From contig CAMILZ010000022.1 of NCBI GenBank assembly GCA_946223075.1, positions 1-32,711 on the forward strand: DNA of 32,711 nucleotides, in the 5' to 3' direction. Within the stretch, counting starts at the first letter, position 1. Each line of letters opens with the position of its first letter. The notes under the pieces were generated by a model that was not told where the DNA came from, did not search any database, and saw only the letters and a program-made list of their open reading frames with translations. Both the position numbers and the translations under genes were made by a program. Shown here piece after piece: positions 1 to 8,087 of the stretch. This stretch comes from an uncultured Dermabacteraceae bacterium. GTDB taxonomy: Bacteria; Actinomycetota; Actinomycetes; Actinomycetales; Dermabacteraceae.

Positions 1-46
1 GTGGGTGGGCATGGGCGGGGTGGGAGGGGACGGGCGGGATGGGTGG
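1..46 (+). other. G-tract cluster, possible G-quadruplex
   Basis: The first 43 bases carry nine runs of three or four G separated by one to three other bases, on the plus strand. This is downstream of the HAD gene, which is read on the other strand, so the transcript of that gene would be C-rich here. It meets the usual pattern for a DNA G-quadruplex. Whether it folds, or marks a transcript end, cannot be told from sequence alone. Confidence 0.4.
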
Positions 47-65
47 CGACCGCCTGGGGCCGGGG

Positions 66-935
66 TTAAGCAGAGACCAGGTGGCGCAGCACAAGCTCCG
101 CCCCGTGCTCATCAATATCACGCGTTTCCGCATCGGCATACGACTTCACGCGCTCACTCGCCTGCCCCATCGCCACGCCGACGGCCGCCCAGTCAAGCAT
201 CTCGACATCGTTCGAGCCATCGCCCACGGTCACGGTGTGCTCGGGGTCCACGCCAAGGCGCTTCCTGAGCGACTCGAGAGCACTCGCCTTCGTGGTGCCT
301 GGCGCCGACATATCGAGCCAGCTCGACCACCCGACGGCGTATTCGCAGCCGCTCACTCCCGCGCGCTCAACGATGCGCGCGAACTCGTCGAGGGGAATGT
401 CGGGCGCGGTCACGACTACGCGCACCGCTTCCTTCGCCTCGAAAAGCTCCTCGATGCTCGCCGGCTCCGCCTGGATGCCGAAGTCGAGATCATCAAAGCT
501 CTCGGTCCCAATGAACCCGCCACTCACGCGCTCGATCGCAAAGCGCGCGGTAGGAACCGCCTGATACATCGCGCGCAGCGCAGGTTCTGGATCAAAAGTG
601 ACGGTCTCAACGATCTCGTAGGAGGCGTCGGATTCCCCCGTGATCCTCGTGGTCACCGCACCGTTCGCGCTCACCGACCACCCGTCGACTACGCCCGCGA
701 GGCGCACGATGGGAAGGGTCGTATTCAGCGAGCGCCCGGTCGCGATCACCACGTGGTGACCGGCTTCGCGCACCGCGTGAAGCGCGCTTCGCACGCGAGG
801 ATCCATGACACCCGCGTGGTCCACGAGCGTGCCGTCCACGTCGAGCCCCACAAGTGCCCGATGCTCGGAAAGCGGTTCGAGGAGGGAGCGAAGGTGCTCC
901 TCGTCGAAGCCCCTGGTGCTGCGCGCCGGGCTCAT
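66..935 (-). CDS. HAD-superfamily (Cof-like, subclass IIB) phosphatase
   Basis: This is a 289-residue cytoplasmic phosphatase of the Cof/HAD-IIB type. Motif I is LDVDGTLVD with the nucleophile Asp32 and acid Asp34. A conserved Lys lies in GTTKAS, and motif IV is GDGSND near the C-terminus, followed by the usual ML..A.VGVAMG stretch. The cap lies between motifs I and III. Its ATG overlaps the serS stop by four bases (ATGA), so it is probably translationally coupled to serS and has no promoter of its own. A HAD gene directly after serS is a common actinobacterial arrangement. Family members act on sugar phosphates, FMN or pyridoxal phosphate; the substrate cannot be read here. Confidence 0.9.
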   Translation of the reverse strand: MSPARSTRGFDEEHLRSLLEPLSEHRALVGLDVDGTLVDHAGVMDPRVRSALHAVREAGHHVVIATGRSLNTTLPIVRLAGVVDGWSVSANGAVTTRITGESDASYEIVETVTFDPEPALRAMYQAVPTARFAIERVSGGFIGTESFDDLDFGIQAEPASIEELFEAKEAVRVVVTAPDIPLDEFARIVERAGVSGCEYAVGWSSWLDMSAPGTTKASALESLRKRLGVDPEHTVTVGDGSNDVEMLDWAAVGVAMGQASERVKSYADAETRDIDEHGAELVLRHLVSA

Positions 936-2191
936 TTGACCTCGAAGACTTCGCGTCCGCCGAGGTAGGGGCGAAGCCCCTCGGGCACAACAACGCTGCC
1001 GTCGGCCTGCTGATGATTCTCGAGGAGGGCAACGATGAAGCGCGTCGTGCCGAGCGTGCCGTTGAGCGTCGCGACCGGGCGAAGCGCACCGTCGACGCGC
1101 TCACGAATGTTGAGGCGGCGCGCCTGGAACTGCGTGCAGTTCGAGGTCGAAGTGAGCTCGCGGTAAGTGTTCTGGCTCGGCACCCACGCCTCGCAGTCAA
1201 ACTTGCGGGCCGCGGATGTGCCGAGGTCGCCCGCGGCGGTGTCGATCACGCGGTAGGGAACGTCGATGAGATCCATCATCTCGCGCTCCATGCCGAGCAG
1301 GCGCTCATGCTCCTCATAGGACTCTTCGAGCTTGCAGTACGAGAACATCTCAACCTTGTGGAACTGGTGCACGCGAATGATGCCGCGCGTGTCCTTGCCG
1401 TAGCTGCCGGCCTCGCGGCGGTAGCACGCGCTCCAGCCGGCGTAGCGAATCGGGCCGCCTTCGAGGTCGAGCACCTCGTCGCGGTGGTAGCCCGCGAGCG
1501 CCACTTCGCTCGTGCCCACGAGGTAGAGGTCGTCGTCCTTATCCAGGTGGTAGACCTCGTCGGCGTGCTCACCGAGGAAGCCCGTGCCGTCCATCGTTTC
1601 GGGGAGAACGAGCGTGGGCGTGATGACGGGTGTGAAGCCCGCGCGGGTCGCCTTATCAATGGCAGCATTGAGGATCGCGAGCTCGAGCTGCGCGCCCACG
1701 CCCGTCAGGAAGTAGAAACGCGAGCCGGAAACTTTCGCGCCACGCTGCATGTCGATCGCCTTGAGTTTCTCGGCGATGTCGAGGTGGTCGCGCACCTCGA
1801 AGTCAAAGCTCGGTGCCTCACCGTGGGTCTCGCGCACCTCGAAATCTTCCTCGAGGCCTTCGGGAGCGCCCTCGGCAATGTTCGGAATGGCGCGCAGCGC
1901 CCTCTCGCGAGCTGCTTCGGCCTCGCCCGCGCGCTGCTCGAGGTCCTTGACCCTCTGGCTCAGCTCCTTCGCTTCCGCAACGAGCTGCTGTTTCTCTTCG
2001 CCTTTCGCCTGGGCAACCTTCTTGCCGAAGGTTTTCTGTTCGGCACGCAGCGACTCGAACGACTGTGTAGCTTCACGCCAGGCCTGATCGGCTTCGAGCA
2101 CGGCATCGACGGTCTTGGGGTCGCGGCGGCGGGCTCTTTGAGCCTCGCGCACGCGGTCGGGATTCTCACGGAGCAGTCGCAGATCGATCAT
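932..2191 (-). CDS. serS: seryl-tRNA synthetase
   Basis: This enzyme charges tRNA-Ser with serine in the cytoplasm. The 419-residue product has the usual length. The N-terminal 110 residues form the tRNA-binding coiled-coil arm, with charged heptads around residues 35-100. The class II core follows: motif 2 contains CYRREAGSYGKDTRG and motif 3 contains TRFIVALLENHQQADGS, followed by VPEGLRPYLGG. The start at MIDLRLLRENPDRV matches the family N-terminus. In-frame codons upstream would add 40 residues that do not look like SerRS. The start lies 7 nt after a TAGGCT -10 element, so the mRNA is probably leaderless. It forms an operon with the HAD gene. Confidence 0.97.
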   Translation of the reverse strand: MIDLRLLRENPDRVREAQRARRRDPKTVDAVLEADQAWREATQSFESLRAEQKTFGKKVAQAKGEEKQQLVAEAKELSQRVKDLEQRAGEAEAARERALRAIPNIAEGAPEGLEEDFEVRETHGEAPSFDFEVRDHLDIAEKLKAIDMQRGAKVSGSRFYFLTGVGAQLELAILNAAIDKATRAGFTPVITPTLVLPETMDGTGFLGEHADEVYHLDKDDDLYLVGTSEVALAGYHRDEVLDLEGGPIRYAGWSACYRREAGSYGKDTRGIIRVHQFHKVEMFSYCKLEESYEEHERLLGMEREMMDLIDVPYRVIDTAAGDLGTSAARKFDCEAWVPSQNTYRELTSTSNCTQFQARRLNIRERVDGALRPVATLNGTLGTTRFIVALLENHQQADGSVVVPEGLRPYLGGREVFEVK

Positions 2192-2198
2192 GTTTTCA

Positions 2199-2204
2199 AG
2201 CCTA
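2199..2204 (-). promoter_or_regulatory. leaderless-type -10 element of serS
   Basis: On the minus strand TAGGCT is followed by 7 nt and then the serS ATG. No Shine-Dalgarno sequence is present. The -35 region of this promoter would fall on the -10 of the divergent gene at 2223-2228. Confidence 0.65.
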
Positions 2205-2222
2205 CAGTGCCGCACCGCCACG

Positions 2223-2228
2223 TATGAT
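2223..2228 (+). promoter_or_regulatory. leaderless-type -10 element of the diacylglycerol kinase gene
   Basis: TATGAT is followed by 6 nt and then the GTG start at 2235. It supports GTG as both transcription and translation start. The two divergent start points are only 44 bp apart. Confidence 0.65.
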
Positions 2229-2234
2229 TGAGCC

Positions 2235-3176
2235 GTGGAAAAACAACGCGTTGGGGTCGTCGTCAACCCGTCAAAGCTCAAGGACATGGCAGTTTTCCGA
2301 GGGCAGGTCACCGCCGCGGTTCTCCATGCGGATAAGGAAGCTCAGGTCTCGTTTTACGAAACGAGCGTGGAGGATCCGGGCTTTGGGCAGGCTCAACAAG
2401 CGGTGTCCGACGGCTGCTCGATCGTCCTTGCGGCTGGCGGCGACGGCACTGTACGCCTCGTCGCGGCAGGGATTGCCCACTCAGGCGTTGCGCTCGGCAT
2501 TATTCCTATGGGCACGGGCAATCTTTTTGCCCGAAACCTCGACATCCCTCTCGACGACCTTCGCGGCGCGATCAGGGTCGCACTCACGGGAAAGGGGCAC
2601 AAGGCCGACCTCGGGTACTTGAAGCACGGTGAGGGCCTCGAGGAGGCGCACAAGGCGAAGGAAGAGCCGTTCCTCGTGATCGCGGGCTTCGGCTTCGATG
2701 CGGTCGTCATGGAGAACACGAATTCGAAGCTCAAGAAGGCCGTGGGCTGGCTCGCCTACGTGGTGGCAGGCGCGAAGAAGATCGTGGGCCGCGGGCAGAG
2801 CGTGGAGCTTGAGCTCGATGGCCGCGCCGCGAAGTCACTCAAGGCCCGCACCGTCATGATCGGCAACGTGGGGCGTCTGCCTGGCGGGATCACGCTCATG
2901 CCGGGCGCGGATCGCTCCAATGGTTCCCTCGAGATTCTCGCGCTCGATTGGAAGGGCGCGGCGGGCTTTTCGCAGATCCTCGGGCAGCTCGTGCTCCCGG
3001 GGGCCCCGAAATCTCTCGCGAAAATCTCCAATCACCGCACGTTCCAGGCACGCGAGGCGATCGTGAGCACCTCGAAGGCGCTCCCCGTGCAGGTTGATGG
3101 TGATTACCTCGGCGATGCCACGCACCTCGTCACCCGCGTCGATGCGGGCGCCCTCACCATTCGATCCGCACGCTGA
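2235..3176 (+). CDS. diacylglycerol kinase / lipid kinase family protein
   Basis: A 313-residue member of the DAGK catalytic-domain family (DgkB, YegS and BmrU relatives), which phosphorylates diacylglycerol or a related lipid at the inner face of the membrane using ATP. The nucleotide-binding motif AAGGDGT is at residues 66-72 and PMGTGNLFARNL at 91-102, both hallmarks of the family. The C-terminal half carries the beta-sandwich, with GNVGRLPGGITLMPGA and a late VQVDGDYLG segment. There is no signal peptide or membrane segment. Translation starts at a GTG placed exactly for a leaderless transcript. It converges on pheA with only six bases between the two stop codons. The lipid substrate is not certain. 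Confidence 0.9.
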   Translation: MEKQRVGVVVNPSKLKDMAVFRGQVTAAVLHADKEAQVSFYETSVEDPGFGQAQQAVSDGCSIVLAAGGDGTVRLVAAGIAHSGVALGIIPMGTGNLFARNLDIPLDDLRGAIRVALTGKGHKADLGYLKHGEGLEEAHKAKEEPFLVIAGFGFDAVVMENTNSKLKKAVGWLAYVVAGAKKIVGRGQSVELELDGRAAKSLKARTVMIGNVGRLPGGITLMPGADRSNGSLEILALDWKGAAGFSQILGQLVLPGAPKSLAKISNHRTFQAREAIVSTSKALPVQVDGDYLGDATHLVTRVDAGALTIRSAR

Positions 3177-3182
3177 GAATCG

Positions 3183-4151
3183 CTAGTCCCTCGCGATAAG
3201 CCCCTCGAGGCTCGAGACAAACGCGCGCGCTTCCTCATACGCGGTGTCCGCGTTGTGATCCACGACGTAGGGCACGGCACCGTCGGCCCTGCCGTACGAA
3301 CCGAGGAACACGAGGCGCGAACAGATGCGGTGCAGGCCGCGCAGCGCGGAGGCCACGCGGCGATCCTCGATGTGCCCCTCGAGGTCGAGGGAGAAGGAGT
3401 AGCGGCCGAGCGCGTCGCCAATGGGGCGCGATTCGATGCGCGAGAGGTTCACACCGTTCGAGCTGAGCACCTCGAGCATTTCGAGAAGTGAGCCGGATCG
3501 GTCGTGCGCGAGGTGCGCGACGATCGTCGTTTTGTCGGAGCCCGTGCGTGCGGGGATCAGGCCGTCGCGCTCCACAAGCACAAAGCGAGTCTCGGCGCCC
3601 TTCGTGTCTTCGATTCCGCTTGCAAGAATGTGCAGGCCAAAGTGCTCGGCGGCGAGAGGTGAGCAGATCGCGGCGGCGGTGCGGGCGTGGGGATCGCCCT
3701 CGTCGAGCTCGGCGATCTCGCGGGCCGCAGCTGCCGTGGAAAGCGCCGGCTGCGGAGAGGCGCTCGGAAGATTTTCGCGCACGAAGGCCTGGCACTGCGC
3801 TTGGGCGTGCGGATGGGAGTACACCGCTTCGAGATTCTCGAGGCTCGAGGGTACGCGCGTTGCGAGCACGAACGTGATGGGAACGATCTGTTCGGCGACG
3901 ATCGTGATCCCGCCGGTGGCGGCGAGCACATCGAGCGTACCCGAAACGCCGCCCTCAACCGAGTTTTCGATCGGGGCCATCATCGCGTCAACGTCGCCCG
4001 CGACGAGGTCGCCAATCGCTTCGGCGACGCTGCGGTAAGGCACGAGGGTCTGTTCGCCATCATCGGGCCTCACGGGGAGCGGACCCACGAGCGCCTGCAG
4101 AAGCGCCTGGTGGGTGAAGGTCGTTTCGGGGCCGAGGAATCCATATCGCAT
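3183..4151 (-). CDS. pheA: prephenate dehydratase
   Basis: This enzyme converts prephenate to phenylpyruvate in phenylalanine synthesis. The 322-residue product is a stand-alone dehydratase, without a chorismate mutase domain, as is usual in actinobacteria. The catalytic domain spans about residues 1-190, with YGFLGPETTFTHQA at the start, the substrate-binding ENSVEGGVS segment, and the catalytic TRF in GAETRFVLVE. A C-terminal ACT domain with ESRPIGDALGRYSF follows; in the family it binds phenylalanine and gives feedback inhibition. The chosen ATG gives the family N-terminus MRYGFLGPE and sits 7 nt after a TACTCT -10. A longer in-frame extension has no family resemblance. Confidence 0.96.
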   Translation of the reverse strand: MRYGFLGPETTFTHQALLQALVGPLPVRPDDGEQTLVPYRSVAEAIGDLVAGDVDAMMAPIENSVEGGVSGTLDVLAATGGITIVAEQIVPITFVLATRVPSSLENLEAVYSHPHAQAQCQAFVRENLPSASPQPALSTAAAAREIAELDEGDPHARTAAAICSPLAAEHFGLHILASGIEDTKGAETRFVLVERDGLIPARTGSDKTTIVAHLAHDRSGSLLEMLEVLSSNGVNLSRIESRPIGDALGRYSFSLDLEGHIEDRRVASALRGLHRICSRLVFLGSYGRADGAVPYVVDHNADTAYEEARAFVSSLEGLIARD

Positions 4152-4158
4152 GTCCCTA

Positions 4159-4164
4159 AGAGTA
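4159..4164 (-). promoter_or_regulatory. leaderless-type -10 element of pheA
   Basis: On the minus strand TACTCT is followed by 7 nt and then the pheA ATG. It overlaps the expected -35 region of the divergent membrane-protein promoter. Confidence 0.6.
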
Positions 4165-4183
4165 CGGGCATGCGCAAGCTCGC

Positions 4184-4189
4184 TACGCT
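4184..4189 (+). promoter_or_regulatory. leaderless-type -10 element of the membrane protein gene
   Basis: TACGCT is followed by 7 nt and then ATG at 4197. This decides between that ATG and the ATG at 4170, which has neither a ribosome binding site nor a -10. Confidence 0.55.
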
Positions 4190-4196
4190 TGAGTCC

Positions 4197-6188
4197 ATGC
4201 ACGAGAACTCCCATGCGCGCGAGCGCTTCGTGGGCGCGGGCCTCATCGCCGCGTGCCTCGCGCTCCTCACTGCGCTCATCCTCGCGCCGTCCCTCCACTG
4301 GGGCGGCGTGCGCAAGGACGCGGCTCCACCCGCGGGCCGCGTGCACACGGTCTATGTCACGAGCGGGCTCACGTGGGGAGACATCACCAAGGAGGACACC
4401 CCCGCCCTGTGGTGTTTCGCCGAAAACTCCGGCGCCGCCGGCCTCGCGCTTTCAAGCGAATCGGTCATGCCCACGAAACGCCAGGGCCTCGAAACCCTCG
4501 CAACGGGGTCGCGCACCCCTGCACTCGGAAGCACGGGCTCAGCGGAAGAGGCCGGCAATCCGGGTGGGAAGGAATGGTCCGACGCCAGCTCGGCCCTCGA
4601 CGAGGCCGGCATTTCGCTCGTCGATCTCGGCGATGTCACCACCGGCGATGGCGTCAGCCGCACCGACCACGAGCGCAGCGTACGCATGATCGACGCCGCC
4701 TTCGCGGAGCACGCCGGTGAGTGCGGAGAGCGCAACATTGCGCTCGCGAGCGTCGGCTCCCTCAACCCCTCCCCCGAGCGTGCGTACGAAGTCGAGCACA
4801 CGCGCGGCTACGACTCCCTGCCCACGCCGCTCAACCTGCAGGTGTACATCGATTCGCGCTGGGGACCGGCGTTCCTCACGAGTCCCTCGACGCGCCAGGT
4901 CGGCGTCGTCATGAACCTCGATCTTGCGGCAAGCTTCCTTGGAAAAGATCAAGTCGGCATGGGCCGGGCAGCCGTCGGAACCCCCGCTGAACACGGCACC
5001 CACGTTGCGCACGCGCGCGAGCTCACGTTCGCCTCCCGCGAGACCGAGGACGCCCTCGCACCCCTGCTCGGGGCCATCATCACGGTGCTGCTCGTCGCGG
5101 GTCTTCTCGCCCGTCGCTTCCCCGCCGCGAGGCACGTCGCGAACGTGGCGATCCTCGCGATTCCCGTGGGTTATACCTCGAGCATCCTCCCCCTCGGTGC
5201 ACTCGTGGACCTCGCTGTGCACCCGCTCTTCGCGATTGCGGGCTGGACGCTGCTTGGGACGGCGATCCTGGGCATCACGCTCACGTGGGGCGTGAAACTT
5301 CTCGGCTCCGCCCTTCCCGAGCAGAATCGCCGGCTCCTCACCCCCGCCCTCGCGGCACTCATGACCGCGGCCGCGATCTTGCTCGACGCTGCGCTCGGTT
5401 CGCATGCGAGCTTCACGTCGCTACTCGGCAATCAACCGATTTACGGGGGCCGCTTCTACGGCCTCAGCAACCACATCACGGGCATCACGCTCGCGGCGTG
5501 GGCGCTCGGCGCCGGCATGCTCATGCATGCGCTTCCCGCCTTTTCGACCGGTCGCCGACCGGGGCTCGCGCGCGTGCTTTTCGTGGGTGGTTCGGGTTCG
5601 CTCGTGGGGCTCTGCTCGATCGCGCCGGGCATGGGTGCCGACGCTGGCAGTGCCCTCATCTATGCCCCCGTGACCCTCGTGGCCTGTCTGGCCCTGAGCG
5701 GCATCCGGCTTCGCCCGTGGCACGTTCTTGCGGCGCTTGCGGCGGGAGCCGGTGTCTTCGCCCTCGCCGGCATCCTCGATTACCTGCGTCCCGCGGCTTC
5801 GCGCACGCACCTCGGTGAGTTCGTGGCGACGCTCGTGGAGAAGGGCTCGCCCCTCGGCGCTGCCTCGCAGTTCTGGGCCGTGTTCGCGGATCGCACTTCG
5901 CGCATGCTCGAGCCGCTCATGCTCTATTCGCCGCTCCTCATGATTCCGCCCGTGCTCGTTGCTCTCGCCCTCACGTACCTCGCCTCGCGCAAGGGCAGCG
6001 TCGCGCGGGAACTCCCCTACCTGTATCGACTGCGACTCACAGCGATCGCCGGGGCGTGGATCGGGGCGCTCACGAACGACACGGGTCTCGTGCTCGTGGG
6101 CCTCGCCTACGTCGTGGGCCTCGCGCTGAGCCTCGCCGCTCGCGCAGCGCTTACTGTTCGCGCTCCTCGGTTGGACGCTCGTCCGTGA
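4197..6188 (+). CDS. polytopic membrane protein with N-terminal extracytoplasmic domain
   Basis: A 663-residue protein that I cannot assign to a named function. One membrane segment is near residues 10-30 (GLIAACLALLTALILA). An extracytoplasmic domain of about 250 residues follows. Then come about ten hydrophobic segments from near residue 285 to the end. The outer domain contains pieces such as LALASVGSLNPSPERAYEVEH-like text and TSPSTRQVGVVMNLDLA, which resemble alkaline-phosphatase-like outer domains of actinobacterial envelope proteins; that likeness is by eye. It is divergent from pheA. Its 3' end overlaps that of a glycosyltransferase by 38 bases, tail to tail. The layout suggests envelope polymer assembly or transport, which is inference. 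Confidence 0.75.
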   Translation: MHENSHARERFVGAGLIAACLALLTALILAPSLHWGGVRKDAAPPAGRVHTVYVTSGLTWGDITKEDTPALWCFAENSGAAGLALSSESVMPTKRQGLETLATGSRTPALGSTGSAEEAGNPGGKEWSDASSALDEAGISLVDLGDVTTGDGVSRTDHERSVRMIDAAFAEHAGECGERNIALASVGSLNPSPERAYEVEHTRGYDSLPTPLNLQVYIDSRWGPAFLTSPSTRQVGVVMNLDLAASFLGKDQVGMGRAAVGTPAEHGTHVAHARELTFASRETEDALAPLLGAIITVLLVAGLLARRFPAARHVANVAILAIPVGYTSSILPLGALVDLAVHPLFAIAGWTLLGTAILGITLTWGVKLLGSALPEQNRRLLTPALAALMTAAAILLDAALGSHASFTSLLGNQPIYGGRFYGLSNHITGITLAAWALGAGMLMHALPAFSTGRRPGLARVLFVGGSGSLVGLCSIAPGMGADAGSALIYAPVTLVACLALSGIRLRPWHVLAALAAGAGVFALAGILDYLRPAASRTHLGEFVATLVEKGSPLGAASQFWAVFADRTSRMLEPLMLYSPLLMIPPVLVALALTYLASRKGSVARELPYLYRLRLTAIAGAWIGALTNDTGLVLVGLAYVVGLALSLAARAALTVRAPRLDARP

Positions 6189-7005
6189 GCGTGCGCACCT
6201 CCCCCTCTTCACCGAGCGGGTCGTGAGGCGAAAGCGAACGACGCTTGGAGAGCGCGCGCATGACGTCTTTCAGCTGGCTCGCGCGGTGGAGCTGCGAGCG
6301 AAGGTCCTTGCCGGTCGCCCGGTGCGTGAGCGTCGCGGGTATCTCCTTGACCCAAAACCCTTTGTGAAGCGCATCGATCGTGAGGCCTGTTTCGACACCC
6401 CACCCAGCGGCGAGCGGCTGCACGGCATCCCACGTTTCGCGCGTAATGCAACGCGTGCCGCTGAGCGGCTGCACGGTTTCGAAGCCCGTGGCCTTGCGAA
6501 TGCCGTTGCGGGCGGTCTTCACGACGAGCCCCATACCCGCGGCACCTTCTTGCGCGGGCAGGGTCGCGATCGCCATATCCACGCCATCCTCAAGGACGGC
6601 ATCCACGAGCGGCTGCGCGCCGCTTGCGGATTCCTGCATGTCGGCATCGATAAAGAGCAGCGCGCGAGCCGTCTCTTCGACGGGCGAGGGTGCGCCGCCG
6701 TCGCTCACGTGCTCGGCGTGCTCAGTTTCCTCGCGCATCTGCACGACGCGCGCACCGGTTGCCATCGCCGCGGCCTTACCGCGATTGCTGCGGTGACGCA
6801 CCACGACAGCTCCGGCACCCTTCGCGAGGGCCGCCGTGGCATCCGAAGAACCATCGTCGACAACGACGACGAGGTCGACGCCGCGAATGGTGAACGAAGC
6901 AGCAACGGTCTTTTCGATGCGCTCGGCCTCGTCCTTCGCGGGGATCACCACCGCGACCCGCGCGGGTCGCACTCCCCCGAATGTCGCGGCGTCGACGCTG
7001 CTCAT
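6151..7005 (-). CDS. family 2 (GT-A) glycosyltransferase
   Basis: A 284-residue soluble glycosyltransferase that would move a sugar from a nucleotide-sugar donor to an unknown acceptor. The fold opens with VAVVIPAKDEAERI and has VVVVDDGSSDAT at about residues 46-57. The metal-binding DxD is FIDADMQ (Asp120, Asp122), and the acceptor region includes GTRCITRE near 183-190. No membrane segment follows the catalytic domain. The ATG overlaps the stop of the DUF5926 gene by four bases (ATGA), so the two are co-translated. A Ser/Glu/His-rich insertion at about 90-112 separates the two halves of the core. The acceptor could be an envelope lipid, a glycerate or a sugar phosphate. Confidence 0.85.
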   Translation of the reverse strand: MSSVDAATFGGVRPARVAVVIPAKDEAERIEKTVAASFTIRGVDLVVVVDDGSSDATAALAKGAGAVVVRHRSNRGKAAAMATGARVVQMREETEHAEHVSDGGAPSPVEETARALLFIDADMQESASGAQPLVDAVLEDGVDMAIATLPAQEGAAGMGLVVKTARNGIRKATGFETVQPLSGTRCITRETWDAVQPLAAGWGVETGLTIDALHKGFWVKEIPATLTHRATGKDLRSQLHRASQLKDVMRALSKRRSLSPHDPLGEEGEVRTLTDERPTEEREQ

Positions 7006-7826
7006 CGCAGAGTCACCTCGCGCGCGACGATGCCGCCACGTGCGCGACGCTCAAGGGCCGTGAGCGGTTCCTCGCTCGAAAGCGCCTCCTCGAAGCGCTT
7101 GACGAACTCGGGCACCTCGTTCTCCACGCCCTCAACGCCGAAGCCCTTCGGGAGGTCCCACACGGGAATCGTGAGGCCATCCGCGCGGAACGACCCAACG
7201 TAGCGGGTGCCCTCGCCGATGCCCGACTGACGCTTCGCGTGGAGGCGAGCAACCGCATCGATCACGCGGTCTTCGCTTTCGTCGAGAACCCAGCGCAGAT
7301 GCTCCTTGGGGCCCGCATCGACCCAGTACGCATGCGGCAAGCCGCCCACGGCAGCCGTCGGCATGATCGCCTCGTTCGCCTGCTCGAGACCCTGCTCGAT
7401 CTGCTCCGTGCGCTCCGCGCCGGCGCCGAGCCAGTACTCGAACGAATCGTGCACATCGACCGTGTAGCCCTCCTCGATGACGAGGATGTCCTGGAGTCGC
7501 GGCGAATCCTCCGCAACCTTCACGGTCGTCACGGCGGTGCCGGGCTCCGAATCGAGCGCCTGCTTGAGAGCCGCGCCAAGACCCCGCGACGTGTCGTTGC
7601 CGGGAACACTCGCCTGCATACCAAGCATGACGGTGCCGTTATCGCGCTTGATCGCGGCCCAGTTCATGGGGAGGATCGTAGCGATCACCGCATCGCCACC
7701 GCCGAACTCGGGGGCGATCTTCGCATCGAGAGTCGCCGACGGAATGAGCTGGCGCATCGCCACGAGATCGTGCTCGGCGATGAGGCCTTCAAACGGTCGG
7801 CGTACGAGAGTAGTGCTAGAAGTCAT
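7002..7826 (-). CDS. DUF5926 family protein
   Basis: A 274-residue soluble protein that I recognise as the actinobacterial DUF5926 family, whose biochemical role is not established. It is acidic, without signal peptide or membrane segments, and has stretches such as PMNWAAIKRDNGTVMLGMQ and YWVDAGPKEHLRWVLDESED. The ATG follows a TAGACT -10 by 6 nt, so it is probably leaderless and heads an operon with the overlapping glycosyltransferase gene. The small gene upstream ends ten bases before this start. Conservation across actinobacteria argues for a housekeeping role. Confidence 0.75.
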   Translation of the reverse strand: MTSSTTLVRRPFEGLIAEHDLVAMRQLIPSATLDAKIAPEFGGGDAVIATILPMNWAAIKRDNGTVMLGMQASVPGNDTSRGLGAALKQALDSEPGTAVTTVKVAEDSPRLQDILVIEEGYTVDVHDSFEYWLGAGAERTEQIEQGLEQANEAIMPTAAVGGLPHAYWVDAGPKEHLRWVLDESEDRVIDAVARLHAKRQSGIGEGTRYVGSFRADGLTIPVWDLPKGFGVEGVENEVPEFVKRFEEALSSEEPLTALERRARGGIVAREVTLR

Positions 7827-7832
7827 GGCCCA

Positions 7833-7838
7833 AGTCTA
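7833..7838 (-). promoter_or_regulatory. leaderless-type -10 element of the DUF5926 operon
   Basis: On the minus strand TAGACT is followed by 6 nt and the ATG. The hexamer overlaps the stop codon and last codon of the preceding small gene. Confidence 0.55.
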
Positions 7839-8087
7839 GCGAGGCGGAGGGGGAACCTCCCGAACGGCGACAATCAACACGCGAGGGATCCGCGCATACC
7901 CACGTTTCGTGTGGATAGTGACCGTTTCTTCGTCGGTCTCGACAACGTACCCGAGTGCATCCGCGACCTTCTCACGCCCCTCGTGCGTGCGCGGGTCGAG
8001 CGCGTAGCGGGCGGTCACGCGAGTCCCCGGGGTGAGGATCGGCGCCCAGCCCGTACGCACTCGTTCCGACGGTTGCTCGGCGCTCAT
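7836..8087 (-). CDS. small stand-alone SH3-like domain protein
   Basis: An 83-residue protein with a single beta-rich domain: LTPGTRVTARYALD, then DALGYVVETDEETVTIHTKRG, then ARIPRVLIVAVREVPPPP. This resembles the SH3-like module found at the N-terminus of actinobacterial GNAT acetyltransferases of the Rv0428c type, but no acetyltransferase domain follows. The ATG overlaps the stop of the uracil permease gene by four bases (ATGA), so its translation should depend on the permease. Reading further upstream in frame would give a low-quality extension inside the permease gene, so the short start is preferred. Function is unknown. Confidence 0.6.
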   Translation of the reverse strand: MSAEQPSERVRTGWAPILTPGTRVTARYALDPRTHEGREKVADALGYVVETDEETVTIHTKRGYARIPRVLIVAVREVPPPPR

